A stretch of DNA of 64,000 nucleotides from Prevotellaceae bacterium MN60 (GCA_900199555.1 FZQZ01000004.1:153973-217972); one strand, 5' to 3'. Counted from the first letter of the stretch, positions 22,090 through 30,994 are shown. The notes: generated from the letters alone by a model not told the origin. Numbers and translations are program-made.

Positions 22090-23867
22090 TACATTCTCTC
22101 GGGAACTTCGATACCCAGCAGTGCCATACCATTCTTGATAATCTTTGCTACGTTCTTAGCGATAACCAAGCGGACAGCCTTCTTCTGCTCGTCTTCCTCG
22201 TTAAGGATAGAGTAGTCGTGATAGAACTGGTTGAACACCTTCGTCAATTCGTAGCAGTAGTTGGCAATACCAGAAGGACTGTAATCCTTACCAGCCTGCT
22301 CAACAGCAGCACCATATTCACTCATCTTCTGGATAAGCTCTACTTCCTTGTCAGAAAGACTAGATGTACTAGAAAAACTAGAAATACTAGGTGCCTTGCG
22401 CAGGATGCTGCGAATACGAGCATGAGTGTACTGGATGAAAGGACCTGTGTTACCATTGAAGTCGATACTCTCTTCGGGGTTGAACAGCATATTCTTGCGG
22501 GCATCAACCTTCAAGATGAAGTACTTCAGAGCACCCATACCTACGATGCGGGCAATCTCCTGCTTCTCTTCCTCAGTCATATCGGCATTCTTACCAGCTT
22601 CGTCACTGACACGACGAGCGTCTTCAACCATCAGCTGCATCAGGTCGTCGGCATCAACAACAGTACCTTCGCGGCTCTTCATCTTACCGTTAGGCAGTTC
22701 TACCATACCGTAAGAGAAGTGAACGAGTTCCTTACCCCACTTGAATCCGAGACGGTCGAGCAGGATAGAGAGTACCTGGAAGTGGTAGTTCTGTTCGTTA
22801 CCTACCACGTAGATCATCTTATCGATGGGGTAGTCCTGGAAACGCATCTCGGCAGTACCGATGTCCTGTGTCATATATACAGAGGTACCATCGCTACGCA
22901 GCAAGAGCTTCTGGTCCAAACCTTCGTTGGTCAGGTCTGCCCATACCGAGTTGTCCTCGTGGCGCTCGAAGAGACCTTTGGCAAGTCCTTCTTCTACCTT
23001 TGCCTTACCCTTGAGGTAGGTCTGTGATTCGTAGTATATCTTATCGAAACCTACACCCATCTTCTTGTAGGTCTCGTCAAAACCGGCATATACCCAGTTG
23101 TTCATCTTTTCCCACAATGCACGTACCTCGGGATCGTTGTTCTCCCACTTTACGAGCATATCGTGAGCCTCCTTGATAAGTGGAGCTTCCTGCTTAGCTT
23201 TCTCCTCGTCCATGCCCTGAGCCACGAGTTCTTTTACCTCCTCGCGGTAGTGCTTGTCGAAAGCTACATAGTAGTCGCCAATGAGGTGGTCACCCTTCTT
23301 ACCAGAGGTTTCGGGAGTCTCGCCATTGCCATACTTCAACCATGCAAGCATAGACTTACAGATATGGATACCACGGTCGTTCACAATGTTGGTCTTTACC
23401 ACCTTGTTGCCGTTGGCTTGCATAATCTGAGCCAGCGACCAACCCAGCAGGTTGTTGCGTACGTGACCGAGGTGAAGGGGCTTGTTTGTGTTAGGTGAAG
23501 AGTACTCAATCATGACGAGGGGAGAATCCTCGCTTACAGCCTTTTCGCCATAGTGGTCTTCCTTGTCAATGTCTGCCAGCAGGTTGAGCCATGCAGCATC
23601 AGCGATGCTCAGGTTCAAGAAGCCTTTGACAACATTGAATTTGCTGATAGCTTCGCAGTTATCAACAAGATATTGTCCCAACTCCTGGGCGGTCTGCTCA
23701 GGACTCTTGCGGGCCATCTTTACAAATGGGAATACCACGAGGGTCAGATTACCCTCAAATTCACTGCGTGTCTTCTGCAGTTGCACCATCTTCTCAGGCA
23801 CCTCTTGTCCATAGAGTGCCTTTACGGCAGCAATGGCTGCCGACTGTATCTGTTCTTCTATCTTCAT
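22089..23867 (-). CDS. argS: Arginyl-tRNA synthetase
   Basis: Class I synthetase charging tRNA-Arg. The start is set at 23867 (MKIEEQIQSA) because the upstream in-frame ATG at 23891 overlaps the -7 box and would not be transcribed; this gives 592 residues. The HIGH region is SSPNTNKPLHLGHVRNN near residue 122. The C-terminal anticodon domain contains the conserved YCYELTKVFNQFYHDYS. Around residues 492-503 a 9-bp CTAG array is translated in frame as the serine-rich SISSFSSTSSLS, between the RIRSILRKA helix and the next helix. It precedes the RNase H gene. Confidence 0.96.
   Translation of the reverse strand: MKIEEQIQSAAIAAVKALYGQEVPEKMVQLQKTRSEFEGNLTLVVFPFVKMARKSPEQTAQELGQYLVDNCEAISKFNVVKGFLNLSIADAAWLNLLADIDKEDHYGEKAVSEDSPLVMIEYSSPNTNKPLHLGHVRNNLLGWSLAQIMQANGNKVVKTNIVNDRGIHICKSMLAWLKYGNGETPETSGKKGDHLIGDYYVAFDKHYREEVKELVAQGMDEEKAKQEAPLIKEAHDMLVKWENNDPEVRALWEKMNNWVYAGFDETYKKMGVGFDKIYYESQTYLKGKAKVEEGLAKGLFERHEDNSVWADLTNEGLDQKLLLRSDGTSVYMTQDIGTAEMRFQDYPIDKMIYVVGNEQNYHFQVLSILLDRLGFKWGKELVHFSYGMVELPNGKMKSREGTVVDADDLMQLMVEDARRVSDEAGKNADMTEEEKQEIARIVGMGALKYFILKVDARKNMLFNPEESIDFNGNTGPFIQYTHARIRSILRKAPSISSFSSTSSLSDKEVELIQKMSEYGAAVEQAGKDYSPSGIANYCYELTKVFNQFYHDYSILNEEDEQKKAVRLVIAKNVAKIIKNGMALLGIEVPERM
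22360..22390. repeat. CTAG periodic array 4, inside argS and in frame
   Basis: CTAG at 22360, 22369, 22378 and 22387. The exact 9-bp period keeps the reading frame and yields a Ser-rich loop in ArgS. Confidence 0.92.
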
Positions 23868-23888
23868 ACTCTTAACGTTAAGCAGGTG

Positions 23889-23896
23889 CAAAGGTA
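23889..23896 (-). promoter_or_regulatory. -7 box of argS
   Basis: Minus-strand TACCTTTG ends 22 bp before the chosen argS start, implying a leader of about 15 nt. Confidence 0.7.
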
Positions 23897-23943
23897 CAAA
23901 AAAACGTGAGAAGAGCCAAATTTATTTGGATATTTCCGAGATG

Positions 23944-24570
23944 CTAAGTACCTTTGATGTCGTAGGTTTGGTAAATCAAGTAGTAGCCATCGGCACGAAA
24001 TGAGATACTATCACCGAGGGCTTCGTTCAATGTTCCTTGCCACCACTCTTGGAAGTTGTAGGTATCCCAGCGAAGACCTTCAGCTGTCAGTTGATTGCAA
24101 CCGAAGTTGAAGATGCTTACCTGTTGCCCTTTGGTGGAGGGGATAGTCTGATTGCCATACGCAGGAGTAAAGAATCCGTGGTCGGTAAACATAGTTCCTT
24201 CAACGCCCATTTCGCGATAGTAGCGCATGAGCAGGGAGATGTTGCCTAAGGTATGGTCTTCACGTAAGCCAGTACTTCCGAGATAGGCAATACGCTTCCA
24301 TCCTTTCTCTACACAGTAGCGTGTAGCCTTTGTCTGGTCATTATCATCTTGCTCGTCTATCTGAATAAGACGATTGCGATACTCAGAAGGTACACTGTCA
24401 CCATCGCCAATGATAACAGCTTCTCCGATTTTCTCCGATGATTGGAAGGATGCAATGGCACCATCGCAAACTACGAGATGCTCTGCTTGGTGGAGAATTT
24501 CTAAAGGTATGGCATGCCGAGGAAACTGACCATTGGCAACGATGACGGTGTCAAACTTCTTAGTAATCAT
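23944..24570 (-). CDS. thiN: Thiamine pyrophosphokinase
   Basis: It converts thiamine to thiamine diphosphate using ATP. The 208 residues contain VVCDGAIASF, the acidic AVIIGDGDSV, DNDQTKATRYC (the DQxKxD-like motif) and YLGSTGLREDHTLGN, all signatures of the family. It overlaps the transporter gene by 11 bp and is the last gene of a TPP-riboswitch operon, so it traps imported thiamine. Confidence 0.95.
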   Translation of the reverse strand: MITKKFDTVIVANGQFPRHAIPLEILHQAEHLVVCDGAIASFQSSEKIGEAVIIGDGDSVPSEYRNRLIQIDEQDDNDQTKATRYCVEKGWKRIAYLGSTGLREDHTLGNISLLMRYYREMGVEGTMFTDHGFFTPAYGNQTIPSTKGQQVSIFNFGCNQLTAEGLRWDTYNFQEWWQGTLNEALGDSISFRADGYYLIYQTYDIKGT

Positions 24571-25144
24571 ATCTCATCTTTTTAGCCATGCCGCGCCACT
24601 TATAGTAGCCAGCAATGGCGATAACAACATATAAACCATAGAGTAGTGCCTTGAAAGGAATGCCTTTCTGTATGTAGAGTAGGGTGCATACGGCATCTAC
24701 AATCATCCAGAATAGCCACTGCTCTACATATTTTCTAGCGAGCGCCCACAGACCAACAAATGATAGGGCGTTGGTGAAAGCATCAAGTACGGGCACTGTA
24801 GAGTCTGTCCACTTGATGAGCACATAATAGGTTGCTCCCCACGCCATAAGGAAGAAAAGTACGGTGGGCATATACTGGCGACGAGGCATATAGACGATGG
24901 GTAGAGGCTCCTTCTTCTTGCGCGTCTTCTTAAACTTCCAGAAGAAAAGGCCATAGAAGGCGGCGAGGGTATAGTAGCATGCCATACCCGCATCACCATA
25001 TAGTCCGTGATTCCAATAGAGCACGGCATCCAGTGCGGGCATGATGATACCCACTATCCATAGTGCTATATGAGCACGATACTCGAGCCAGATATATATC
25101 AAGCCGAGTATCGTGGTGATGATGTCAAGCCAGTCGAACGTCAT
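24560..25144 (-). CDS. pnuT: PnuC-family transporter, probably thiamine (PnuT)
   Basis: A 194-residue inner-membrane protein with about seven hydrophobic segments and PnuC landmarks (ALWIVGIIMPALDAVLYWNH, WLFWMIVDAVCTLLY). PnuC homologues carry nicotinamide riboside, but position between a TPP-regulated TonB receptor and thiamine pyrophosphokinase argues for thiamine. It is three bases downstream of the receptor stop. Confidence 0.88.
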   Translation of the reverse strand: MTFDWLDIITTILGLIYIWLEYRAHIALWIVGIIMPALDAVLYWNHGLYGDAGMACYYTLAAFYGLFFWKFKKTRKKKEPLPIVYMPRRQYMPTVLFFLMAWGATYYVLIKWTDSTVPVLDAFTNALSFVGLWALARKYVEQWLFWMIVDAVCTLLYIQKGIPFKALLYGLYVVIAIAGYYKWRGMAKKMRYDY

Positions 25145-25147
25145 TGT

Positions 25148-27409
25148 TTAGAAGTTGATTGAGAGGTGAGCCATCATGTTGAAGGGTGCTGAGGGTGCAA
25201 AGCCTGCCTCATACTGGTCGTATTCGCTTTTACCTGTAGCAACTACCTTACCATCCTTCATGCTGTAGGCAGGAGCAGCCCATCCATTGTTGTCGTACTC
25301 TGCAGAGAATATGTTGTAGAGAGATACACCAACAGTTACATCCTTCAGTCCGAACTTTGGTAACTGGAAGTTGTAGGATAGGTCGATGTTGGTAGTGAAG
25401 TGCCCGTCTAGCATCATACTTACATCAATAGGTTGTCCGTTGTCGTCGAGTGTCTGATAACTCTCAAAACCAGTATTGGTCATGTATTGCTTGCTCACAT
25501 ATTGACTTTGAATGTTGGCGTTAAATCCTTGATACTTAAAGGTAAAGATGTTGTTGACAATCCAATTGGGCGAGAATGCTAATGGCTGTGTACCCAGGTT
25601 TGCAACGCTCTCGTCAGTCAGTAAAACAGTCATGTCCTTTACGCGATTCTTGGCCCATGTGGCGTTGGCATCCCAGCGGAACCAGTCAACGGGTTTCCAT
25701 GCAGCCTCGACCTCTACACCCATGCGATAGCTCTTGGGAAAGTTGCGTGTGATAGCTTCACCAATCTTGTCAATCTCACCTGTCAGCACAAACTGGTCTT
25801 TGTACTTCATCCAGTAGAAGTTGACACCAGCAGAGAAGCGAGGTGACAGGAACTTATATCCTACCTCCAAATCGTTTAGACGTTCTGCCTTTGGTTTTTC
25901 CAAGTCGGCCTTCATGCTATTCTCAAAGTTGTTACGAGTAGGCTCTTTGTGAGCGATGGCGTAAGATGCATATACTCTGTGATTGGCTGTGATGTCGTAG
26001 TTCAGACCGAACTTAGGATTGAAGAACTTAAAGGTTTTATCCATGTCGTAGCCCATGCGGGTGTTGGTTTCCCAATCGATCTCGTCTGTAGGCCCATTCA
26101 TCTCTACGCGTACATTGCGATACTGCAAGTCTACATAGGCGGTCATACCCTTCAAGAATTCATAGTTTACCTTACCATATACGTTGAAGTCGGTCTTCTT
26201 ACTATCGTTATCGTAATACTTATGGTTAGGCTGCAATGCAGTGATAGGTGCCTTTGCCCATGTTACGAGACCGAAGTGATTGCCATCATACTTGTTCCAG
26301 CCACCACCTAAAGAAGCCTGCAGATTCTTGTGGTTGTTGTAGTTCAGTGAGGCTACAGCACCATAAAAGTCGTTTGCCATCTTCTTTTGACGTACCAGGT
26401 CGCTTGTTGCCCAAGTCATGGTTGGGTCCAGGTCGTATTCAAAGAGTGTACGCTTGCGCTTGTACTCCTCGTAGTAACCATCACCCTTAGTATATTGCAA
26501 TACGGTGTTGAGGTCTAATACGTGCGACAGTTTCTGGTTCCAAATCAGCTGGTAGTTCTGCTGGTGATAGTTGTCTGTCTGGTTGTCGTAATAGTGCGTA
26601 TTGCCATCTGCATCGTAGTACTCACCACAAGAGTTGTAGGTGCGACCATACAGGCCCTGTTCGTATTTAGAAGTGTAGTTCCAAGCGTGATAGGTCTCCT
26701 CTATACCATTCCAAGTGATAAACTTCACCAATGTGTTGTCACCAAAGTAGGCTGCCTGTAAAAGATAGCTGTTCAACTTGGTTGATGCACGATCCAGATA
26801 ACCCTTTGAACCGATATTACTCAGGCGACCTTGGAAGCCCCAGTGGTTGTTCATGATGCCAGTGCTGAAGTGCAATGTCTGCTTATGAGAATAGTAGCTG
26901 CCCGCACTTAGGTCGATGCCATAAGAAGGGGTAGCACCAATGTTTTCGGTCTGCATATTCAGTGTAGCACCAAAGGCACCTGCACCATTGGTGCTTGTAC
27001 CTACACCACGCTGTATCTGCATAGACTGAACACTTGAGGCAAAGTCTCCCATGTTCACCCAGAATACAGTAGCACTTTCGGCATCGTTCAGGGGCATACC
27101 ATTGGCAGTGATGTTAATGCGACTGGGGTCAGTACCACGTACACGCAGGCTAGTATATCCAATGCCGTTACCCGCATCGCTGGTCATGGTGATACTGGGA
27201 GTCAGCGAAAGTAGATAGGGAATGTCTTGTCCGAAGTTGACAGCCTTTAGCTGCTCTTTCCCTACATTAGTAATGGCTATAGGCGTTTTCTGCGTAGCAC
27301 GTGTAGATACCACCTGTACATTTTGCAGTTCTACACTTCTCAGTGTGTCCAACTCGGCAGCGTGAGCAGTCGTTGCGCCCATCAATGCCATCAAGAAAAA
27401 TAATTTCAT
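25148..27409 (-). CDS. TonB-dependent outer-membrane receptor, probably for thiamine
   Basis: A 753-residue beta-barrel receptor with signal peptide (MKLFFLMALMGATTAHA), a plug domain (about 35-150: IPYLLSLTPSITMTSDAGNG, LRVRGTDPSRINITANGMPL), and a 22-strand-type barrel ending in the typical aromatic C-terminus (MMAHLSINF). No carboxypeptidase-like or STN extension precedes the plug. A TPP riboswitch upstream and thiamine genes downstream point to thiamine or a thiamine precursor as substrate. Confidence 0.92.
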   Translation of the reverse strand: MKLFFLMALMGATTAHAAELDTLRSVELQNVQVVSTRATQKTPIAITNVGKEQLKAVNFGQDIPYLLSLTPSITMTSDAGNGIGYTSLRVRGTDPSRINITANGMPLNDAESATVFWVNMGDFASSVQSMQIQRGVGTSTNGAGAFGATLNMQTENIGATPSYGIDLSAGSYYSHKQTLHFSTGIMNNHWGFQGRLSNIGSKGYLDRASTKLNSYLLQAAYFGDNTLVKFITWNGIEETYHAWNYTSKYEQGLYGRTYNSCGEYYDADGNTHYYDNQTDNYHQQNYQLIWNQKLSHVLDLNTVLQYTKGDGYYEEYKRKRTLFEYDLDPTMTWATSDLVRQKKMANDFYGAVASLNYNNHKNLQASLGGGWNKYDGNHFGLVTWAKAPITALQPNHKYYDNDSKKTDFNVYGKVNYEFLKGMTAYVDLQYRNVRVEMNGPTDEIDWETNTRMGYDMDKTFKFFNPKFGLNYDITANHRVYASYAIAHKEPTRNNFENSMKADLEKPKAERLNDLEVGYKFLSPRFSAGVNFYWMKYKDQFVLTGEIDKIGEAITRNFPKSYRMGVEVEAAWKPVDWFRWDANATWAKNRVKDMTVLLTDESVANLGTQPLAFSPNWIVNNIFTFKYQGFNANIQSQYVSKQYMTNTGFESYQTLDDNGQPIDVSMMLDGHFTTNIDLSYNFQLPKFGLKDVTVGVSLYNIFSAEYDNNGWAAPAYSMKDGKVVATGKSEYDQYEAGFAPSAPFNMMAHLSINF

Positions 27410-27494
27410 TTCTTTTTACCTTATTTATTAATACTACAAAAATAAGGGGTTCCAAATTCTTAGACTTACTGTCTAAGTATGGCGATGCATTCTC

Positions 27495-27574
27495 TATCAT
27501 CCCTACGCCGGCATTATCCGGATCAGGTTTTGAAGGGTATCATCTCAGCCCACAACCGTGAGCACCCCTTGATA
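27495..27574 (-). promoter_or_regulatory. TPP riboswitch (THI element)
   Basis: On the minus strand the conserved cores are present in order: GGGGTGCTC, GGCTGAGATGATACCC, ACCTGATCCGGATAATGCC and GGCGTAGGGATGATA. P1 can pair TATC with GATA at the ends. It lies about 85 nt before the receptor ATG and should turn the thiamine-uptake operon off when TPP is plentiful. Confidence 0.97.
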
Positions 27575-27595
27575 AGCACTTTGCTAAATCGGATG

Positions 27596-27603
27596 CAAAG
27601 GTA
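27596..27603 (-). promoter_or_regulatory. -7 box of the thiamine operon
   Basis: Minus-strand TACCTTTG about 20 bp ahead of the riboswitch. Confidence 0.7.
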
Positions 27604-27687
27604 AATAGAATATCTGACACTACAAAACTTTTCGAGTGTTATTTCTCCACTTTTATATCATGAAGTAAGAAAAAAGAGTTTTTTCTT

Positions 27688-27718
27688 TTTGTAGTCTTCT
27701 CGCTTTTTCGTAATTTTG
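27688..27718 (+). promoter_or_regulatory. Promoter of pyrE
   Basis: TTTG at 27688-27691, a 19-bp spacer and TAATTTTG at 27711-27718, 20 bp before the ATG. Confidence 0.7.
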
Positions 27719-27737
27719 CAAGCAAAAATTTGGAGAA

Positions 27738-28376
27738 ATGGACACTATCAAGAAACTCTTTGCACAGAAACTGATGGATATTAAGGCCATCAAGTTGCAG
27801 CCTAACGAGCCATTTACTTGGGCTTCTGGCTGGAAATCACCTATTTATACTGACAATCGTAAGACGTTGGGCTTTGCCGATGTACGCTCATTCGTAAAGT
27901 TGGAACTGTGTCATCTGATACAGAAAAACTTCCCAGAGGCTGAGGCTGTGGCTGGTGTGGCTACAGGAGCTATCGCACAAGGTGCGCTGGTAGCCGATGA
28001 GTTGGGCCTTCCTTACGCTTATGTTCGTCCAAAGCCAAAGGATCATGGTATGGGCAACCAGGTAGAAGGTGAGCTGAAGAAGGGTATCAAGGTTATCGTG
28101 GTTGAAGACTTGATTTCTACTGGTGGTTCTTCACTGAAGGCCGTTGAGGCTCTTAGACAATATGGGGTAGAGGTTGTAGGCATGGTAGCTTCGTTTACCT
28201 ATGGTTTCCCTGTAGCTGAGGAGGCATTCTGTGAGGCTGGTGTAAAGCTCATTACACTGAGCGACTATGCTGCCGTATTGGAGCAGGCTGCAGAGACAGG
28301 CTATATCAAGAAGGAGGAAATTGAAGTGTTGAACGAGTGGCGTAAGTCACCAAGTACATGGAAGCAGAATGACTAA
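27738..28376 (+). CDS. pyrE: Orotate phosphoribosyltransferase
   Basis: It makes OMP from orotate and PRPP in pyrimidine synthesis. At 212 residues it is full length. Motifs are FTWASGWKSPIYTDNRK near the N-terminus, GVATGAIAQGALVAD, YVRPKPKDHGMGNQVEG and the PRPP loop VVEDLISTGGSSLKA near 115. The stop overlaps the next start by eight bases. Confidence 0.97.
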   Translation: MDTIKKLFAQKLMDIKAIKLQPNEPFTWASGWKSPIYTDNRKTLGFADVRSFVKLELCHLIQKNFPEAEAVAGVATGAIAQGALVADELGLPYAYVRPKPKDHGMGNQVEGELKKGIKVIVVEDLISTGGSSLKAVEALRQYGVEVVGMVASFTYGFPVAEEAFCEAGVKLITLSDYAAVLEQAAETGYIKKEEIEVLNEWRKSPSTWKQND

Positions 28377-28782
28377 ATTTGAAAGTAGCATTAAGCAGAT
28401 ACCCTATCCCGTAGAGGCAGTGTATCGTAATATCAGTGATTTGAGCAATCTGGAGCGTGTGCGCGACCGCATACCACAGGATAAGTTGCAGGACTTCCAG
28501 TTCGATAGCGACTCTGTGCAGGTGAGCGTGTCGCCCGTAGGAACTATCAAACTGCGCATCTGCGATCGTGAGGAGAACAAGTGCGTGAAGTTTGAGACCG
28601 AGCAGTCGCCCTTAGCGTTTAATCTCTGGATACAGGTGCTGCCTGTAAGCGATACTACCAGTAAGATGAAGGTTACCGTACAGGCTGATATTCCTTTCAT
28701 GCTGAAGGGTATGGTCTCTGGTCCTTTGCAGGATGGCGTGGAGAAAATCGCTGATGCACTATCACAGATACCATTTGTGTAA
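28369..28782 (+). CDS. SRPBCC (START-like) family protein
   Basis: A 137-residue cytoplasmic protein of the polyketide-cyclase/SRPBCC fold: an N-terminal strand and helix (QIPYPVEAVYRNISDLSNLE), a central beta sheet, and a long C-terminal helix (GPLQDGVEKIADALSQIPF). The fold binds hydrophobic ligands, but no ligand can be assigned. It overlaps pyrE, and pyrE-SRPBCC-argH is, to my knowledge, a recurring order in Bacteroidales. The CTAG array begins within three bases of its stop. Confidence 0.78.
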   Translation: MTKFESSIKQIPYPVEAVYRNISDLSNLERVRDRIPQDKLQDFQFDSDSVQVSVSPVGTIKLRICDREENKCVKFETEQSPLAFNLWIQVLPVSDTTSKMKVTVQADIPFMLKGMVSGPLQDGVEKIADALSQIPFV

Positions 28783-28784
28783 TC

Positions 28785-28818
28785 CTAGGAATTCCTAGGT
28801 CGCCCTAGAATCTCCTAG
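28785..28818. repeat. CTAG periodic array 5 (spacer before argH)
   Basis: CTAG at 28785, 28795, 28805 and 28815, step 10 bp, in CCTAGG/CCTAGA contexts like the second half of array 2. Confidence 0.9.
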
Positions 28819-28834
28819 AATAAAAGAAAAAGCA

Positions 28835-30169
28835 ATGAATAAGCTTTGGGAAAAGAACTTTGAGGTGAATGCTGAGATAGAACGCTTCACCGTAGGAAGA
28901 GACCGTGAGATGGATCTCTATCTTGCCAAGTACGATGTGCTGGGCTCTATGGCTCATATTACCATGCTGGAGAGTATCGGCCTGATAGGCAAGGAAGAGT
29001 TGCCGCAACTGTTGGCAGAGCTGAAGAATATCTATCAGGTTTGCGAGCGCGGTGAGTTTCAGATAGAGGAGGGCGTGGAAGATGTCCACTCACAGGTGGA
29101 GCTGATGCTGACACGTAAGTTGGGCGATATGGGCAAGAAGATTCATTCGGGTCGCAGTCGCAACGACCAAGTGTTGGTTGACCTCAAACTCTTTACCCGT
29201 CACGAGCTGATGGAGGTAGCCGAGGGGGTGAAAGTGCTCTTCGACGAACTAATACAGAAGAGTGAGCAGTATAAAAAGGTATTGATGCCTGGCTATACTC
29301 ATCTGCAGGTGGCTATGCCCTCATCGTTCGGTTTGTGGTTCGGCGCTTATGCCGAATCGTTGACAGACGATATGTTGTTCTTGCAGGCTGCCTACAAGAT
29401 GACTAATCGCAATCCTTTAGGCTCTGCAGCAGGCTATGGCTCTTCGTTCCCACTGAACAGACAGATGACCACTGACCTATTGGGATTTGACTCGATGGAC
29501 TATAATGTGGTGTATGCACAGATGGGACGCGGAAAGATGGAACGTAACGTGGGCTTTGCACTGGCTACTATCGCTGGTACACTGGCTAAGATGGCTTTTG
29601 ATGCCTGCTTGTTCAACTCACAGAACTTCTCGTTTGTCAAACTACCCAAGGAGTGTACCACGGGTTCGAGTATCATGCCACATAAGAAGAATCCCGATGT
29701 ATTCGAATTGATACGTGCTAAGTGTAATAAGATACAAGCACTGCCACAGCAGGTAATGCTAATAATGAATAATCTGCCTGTAGGCTATTTCCGCGACCTG
29801 CAGATTATCAAGGAGGTTTTCCTTCCTGCCTTCGACGAGTTGAAAGACTGTCTGCAGATGGCTGCATACATTATTAATAATATAGAGGTGCGCGAGGATA
29901 TCCTCGACAATCCTATGTATGACCCGATGTTCTCAGTAGAGGAAGTGAACAAGCGTGCTGCAGAAGGACTGCCCTTCCGTGATGCCTACAAACAGGTTGG
30001 CTTGGAGATTGAGGCTGGCACTTTCCAGCCCAATAAGAACATTCACCATACTCATGAGGGTAGCATTGGCAATCTCTGTAACGACCGTATAGCAGAACTC
30101 TTCAAGAATGTTCTCGATGGTTTCGCTTTTGACCGTATGATAGAAGCAGAGAAGAAACTGTTGGCATGA
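28835..30169 (+). CDS. argH: Argininosuccinate lyase
   Basis: It releases arginine and fumarate from argininosuccinate. The protein has 444 residues with the superfamily signature TTGSSIMPHKKNPDVFELI near residue 272, HSGRSRNDQVLVDLKL near 102, and MPGYTHLQVAMPSSFGLW near 155 (catalytic histidine). No other arg gene is adjacent. The last four bases overlap the start of the following lipoprotein gene (ATGA). Confidence 0.97.
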   Translation: MNKLWEKNFEVNAEIERFTVGRDREMDLYLAKYDVLGSMAHITMLESIGLIGKEELPQLLAELKNIYQVCERGEFQIEEGVEDVHSQVELMLTRKLGDMGKKIHSGRSRNDQVLVDLKLFTRHELMEVAEGVKVLFDELIQKSEQYKKVLMPGYTHLQVAMPSSFGLWFGAYAESLTDDMLFLQAAYKMTNRNPLGSAAGYGSSFPLNRQMTTDLLGFDSMDYNVVYAQMGRGKMERNVGFALATIAGTLAKMAFDACLFNSQNFSFVKLPKECTTGSSIMPHKKNPDVFELIRAKCNKIQALPQQVMLIMNNLPVGYFRDLQIIKEVFLPAFDELKDCLQMAAYIINNIEVREDILDNPMYDPMFSVEEVNKRAAEGLPFRDAYKQVGLEIEAGTFQPNKNIHHTHEGSIGNLCNDRIAELFKNVLDGFAFDRMIEAEKKLLA

Positions 30170-30756
30170 AACGTATAGGGCTTTTACCTTTCTACATTTT
30201 TACTCTTATGCTCTTAGTTGCTTGCGAAGCAGACCAGGAGTATAGTACGTGGCCCTGTCGATTCTCGTGTAATAACCAGATACATCAGGATGCTACGCTG
30301 GCCACAGCCCTCGACCCTAACTCTCGCGGGGTGTTCTGTATGATTACAGAGAATACGCGTGCAGGAGTAAAATACCTGTGTTTTAAGAATAGTGATGGTT
30401 TAGAATCACAGGTGCCTGAATCGGCAGAAGAGGTAGAGGCTCGCTTTATCCTTGGACTGAACAATGGTATTATTGTGGGCTATCAGACGCTGAATACGGA
30501 TGGTGCCTATGGTGGCTTTGTAGGTTATGATGTGCAATGTCCCAACTGCGTGCGTCGCGAGAATAATACGGTTAATCCTACCTATCGTATAGTGATGGCC
30601 AGTACGGGTATTGCTACTTGTTCGAAGTGTGGCAAGAAGTATGATATGAATAATGGGGGAATCGTACTGAATGGTGAAAAAGGCGATTCGGGCTTGGAGA
30701 AATATGTAGCAAATACCACAGGTGCTTGGGGTATTGTTAGCGTATTCCGTAGATAA
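30166..30756 (+). CDS. Lipoprotein with a Rieske-like domain in which Cys pairs replace the Cys-His pairs
   Basis: A 196-residue lipoprotein. The signal core LLPFYIFTLMLLVAC gives a lipobox cysteine at residue 20. The C-terminal half has QCPNC and ATCSKCGKKYDMNNGGI followed by GLEKYVA, resembling a Rieske fold (cluster loop 2 then GG loop) but with CxxC...CxxC instead of CxH...CxxH. That would suit a zinc or rubredoxin-like site better than a 2Fe-2S Rieske cluster. The signal peptide DNA resembles the short-period repeat family seen elsewhere in the window. Translationally coupled to argH by ATGA. The function is unknown. Confidence 0.65.
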   Translation: MKRIGLLPFYIFTLMLLVACEADQEYSTWPCRFSCNNQIHQDATLATALDPNSRGVFCMITENTRAGVKYLCFKNSDGLESQVPESAEEVEARFILGLNNGIIVGYQTLNTDGAYGGFVGYDVQCPNCVRRENNTVNPTYRIVMASTGIATCSKCGKKYDMNNGGIVLNGEKGDSGLEKYVANTTGAWGIVSVFRR

Positions 30757-30802
30757 TTCTAACAGTCTTTCATCCTAAAGAACAAAGAAAATTGAATTTT
30801 CC

Positions 30803-30834
30803 TTTGGTCCTTTGCTCACTTATTTGTACCTTTG
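30803..30834 (+). promoter_or_regulatory. Promoter of tRNA-Leu
   Basis: TTTG at 30803-30806, a 20-bp spacer and TACCTTTG at 30827-30834. Confidence 0.8.
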
Positions 30835-30848
30835 CAACCGCTTACGAT

Positions 30849-30933
30849 GCCGCGATGGTGGAATGGTAGACACGAGGGACTTAAAATCCCTTGGCCATAA
30901 TCGGCTGTGCGGGTTCGAGTCCCGCTCGCGGCA
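30849..30933 (+). tRNA. tRNA-Leu (anticodon TAA)
   Basis: An 85-nt class II tRNA with long variable arm. The acceptor is GCCGCGA/TCGCGGC with discriminator A. The anticodon stem AGGGA/TCCCT holds loop CTTAAAA (anticodon TAA), and the T arm is CGGGTTCGAGTCCCG. CCA is not encoded. Confidence 0.96.
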
Positions 30934-30950
30934 CATAGCTATTAAATACG

Positions 30951-30985
30951 AAAAAAGTGGATGAGCAATCATCCACTTTTTTTTA
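30951..30985. terminator. Bidirectional terminator between tRNA-Leu and tRNA-Val
   Basis: AGTGGATGA/TCATCCACT 9-bp stem with GCAA loop, with an A run before and eight Ts after, so it works for both convergent tRNA units. Confidence 0.88.
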
Positions 30986-30994
30986 TCTTATCAG

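Noticed and set aside
21981..23027. 348-residue ORF antisense to argS
   Set aside because: ArgS is conserved over the whole stretch; the opposite frame is open only through codon bias.
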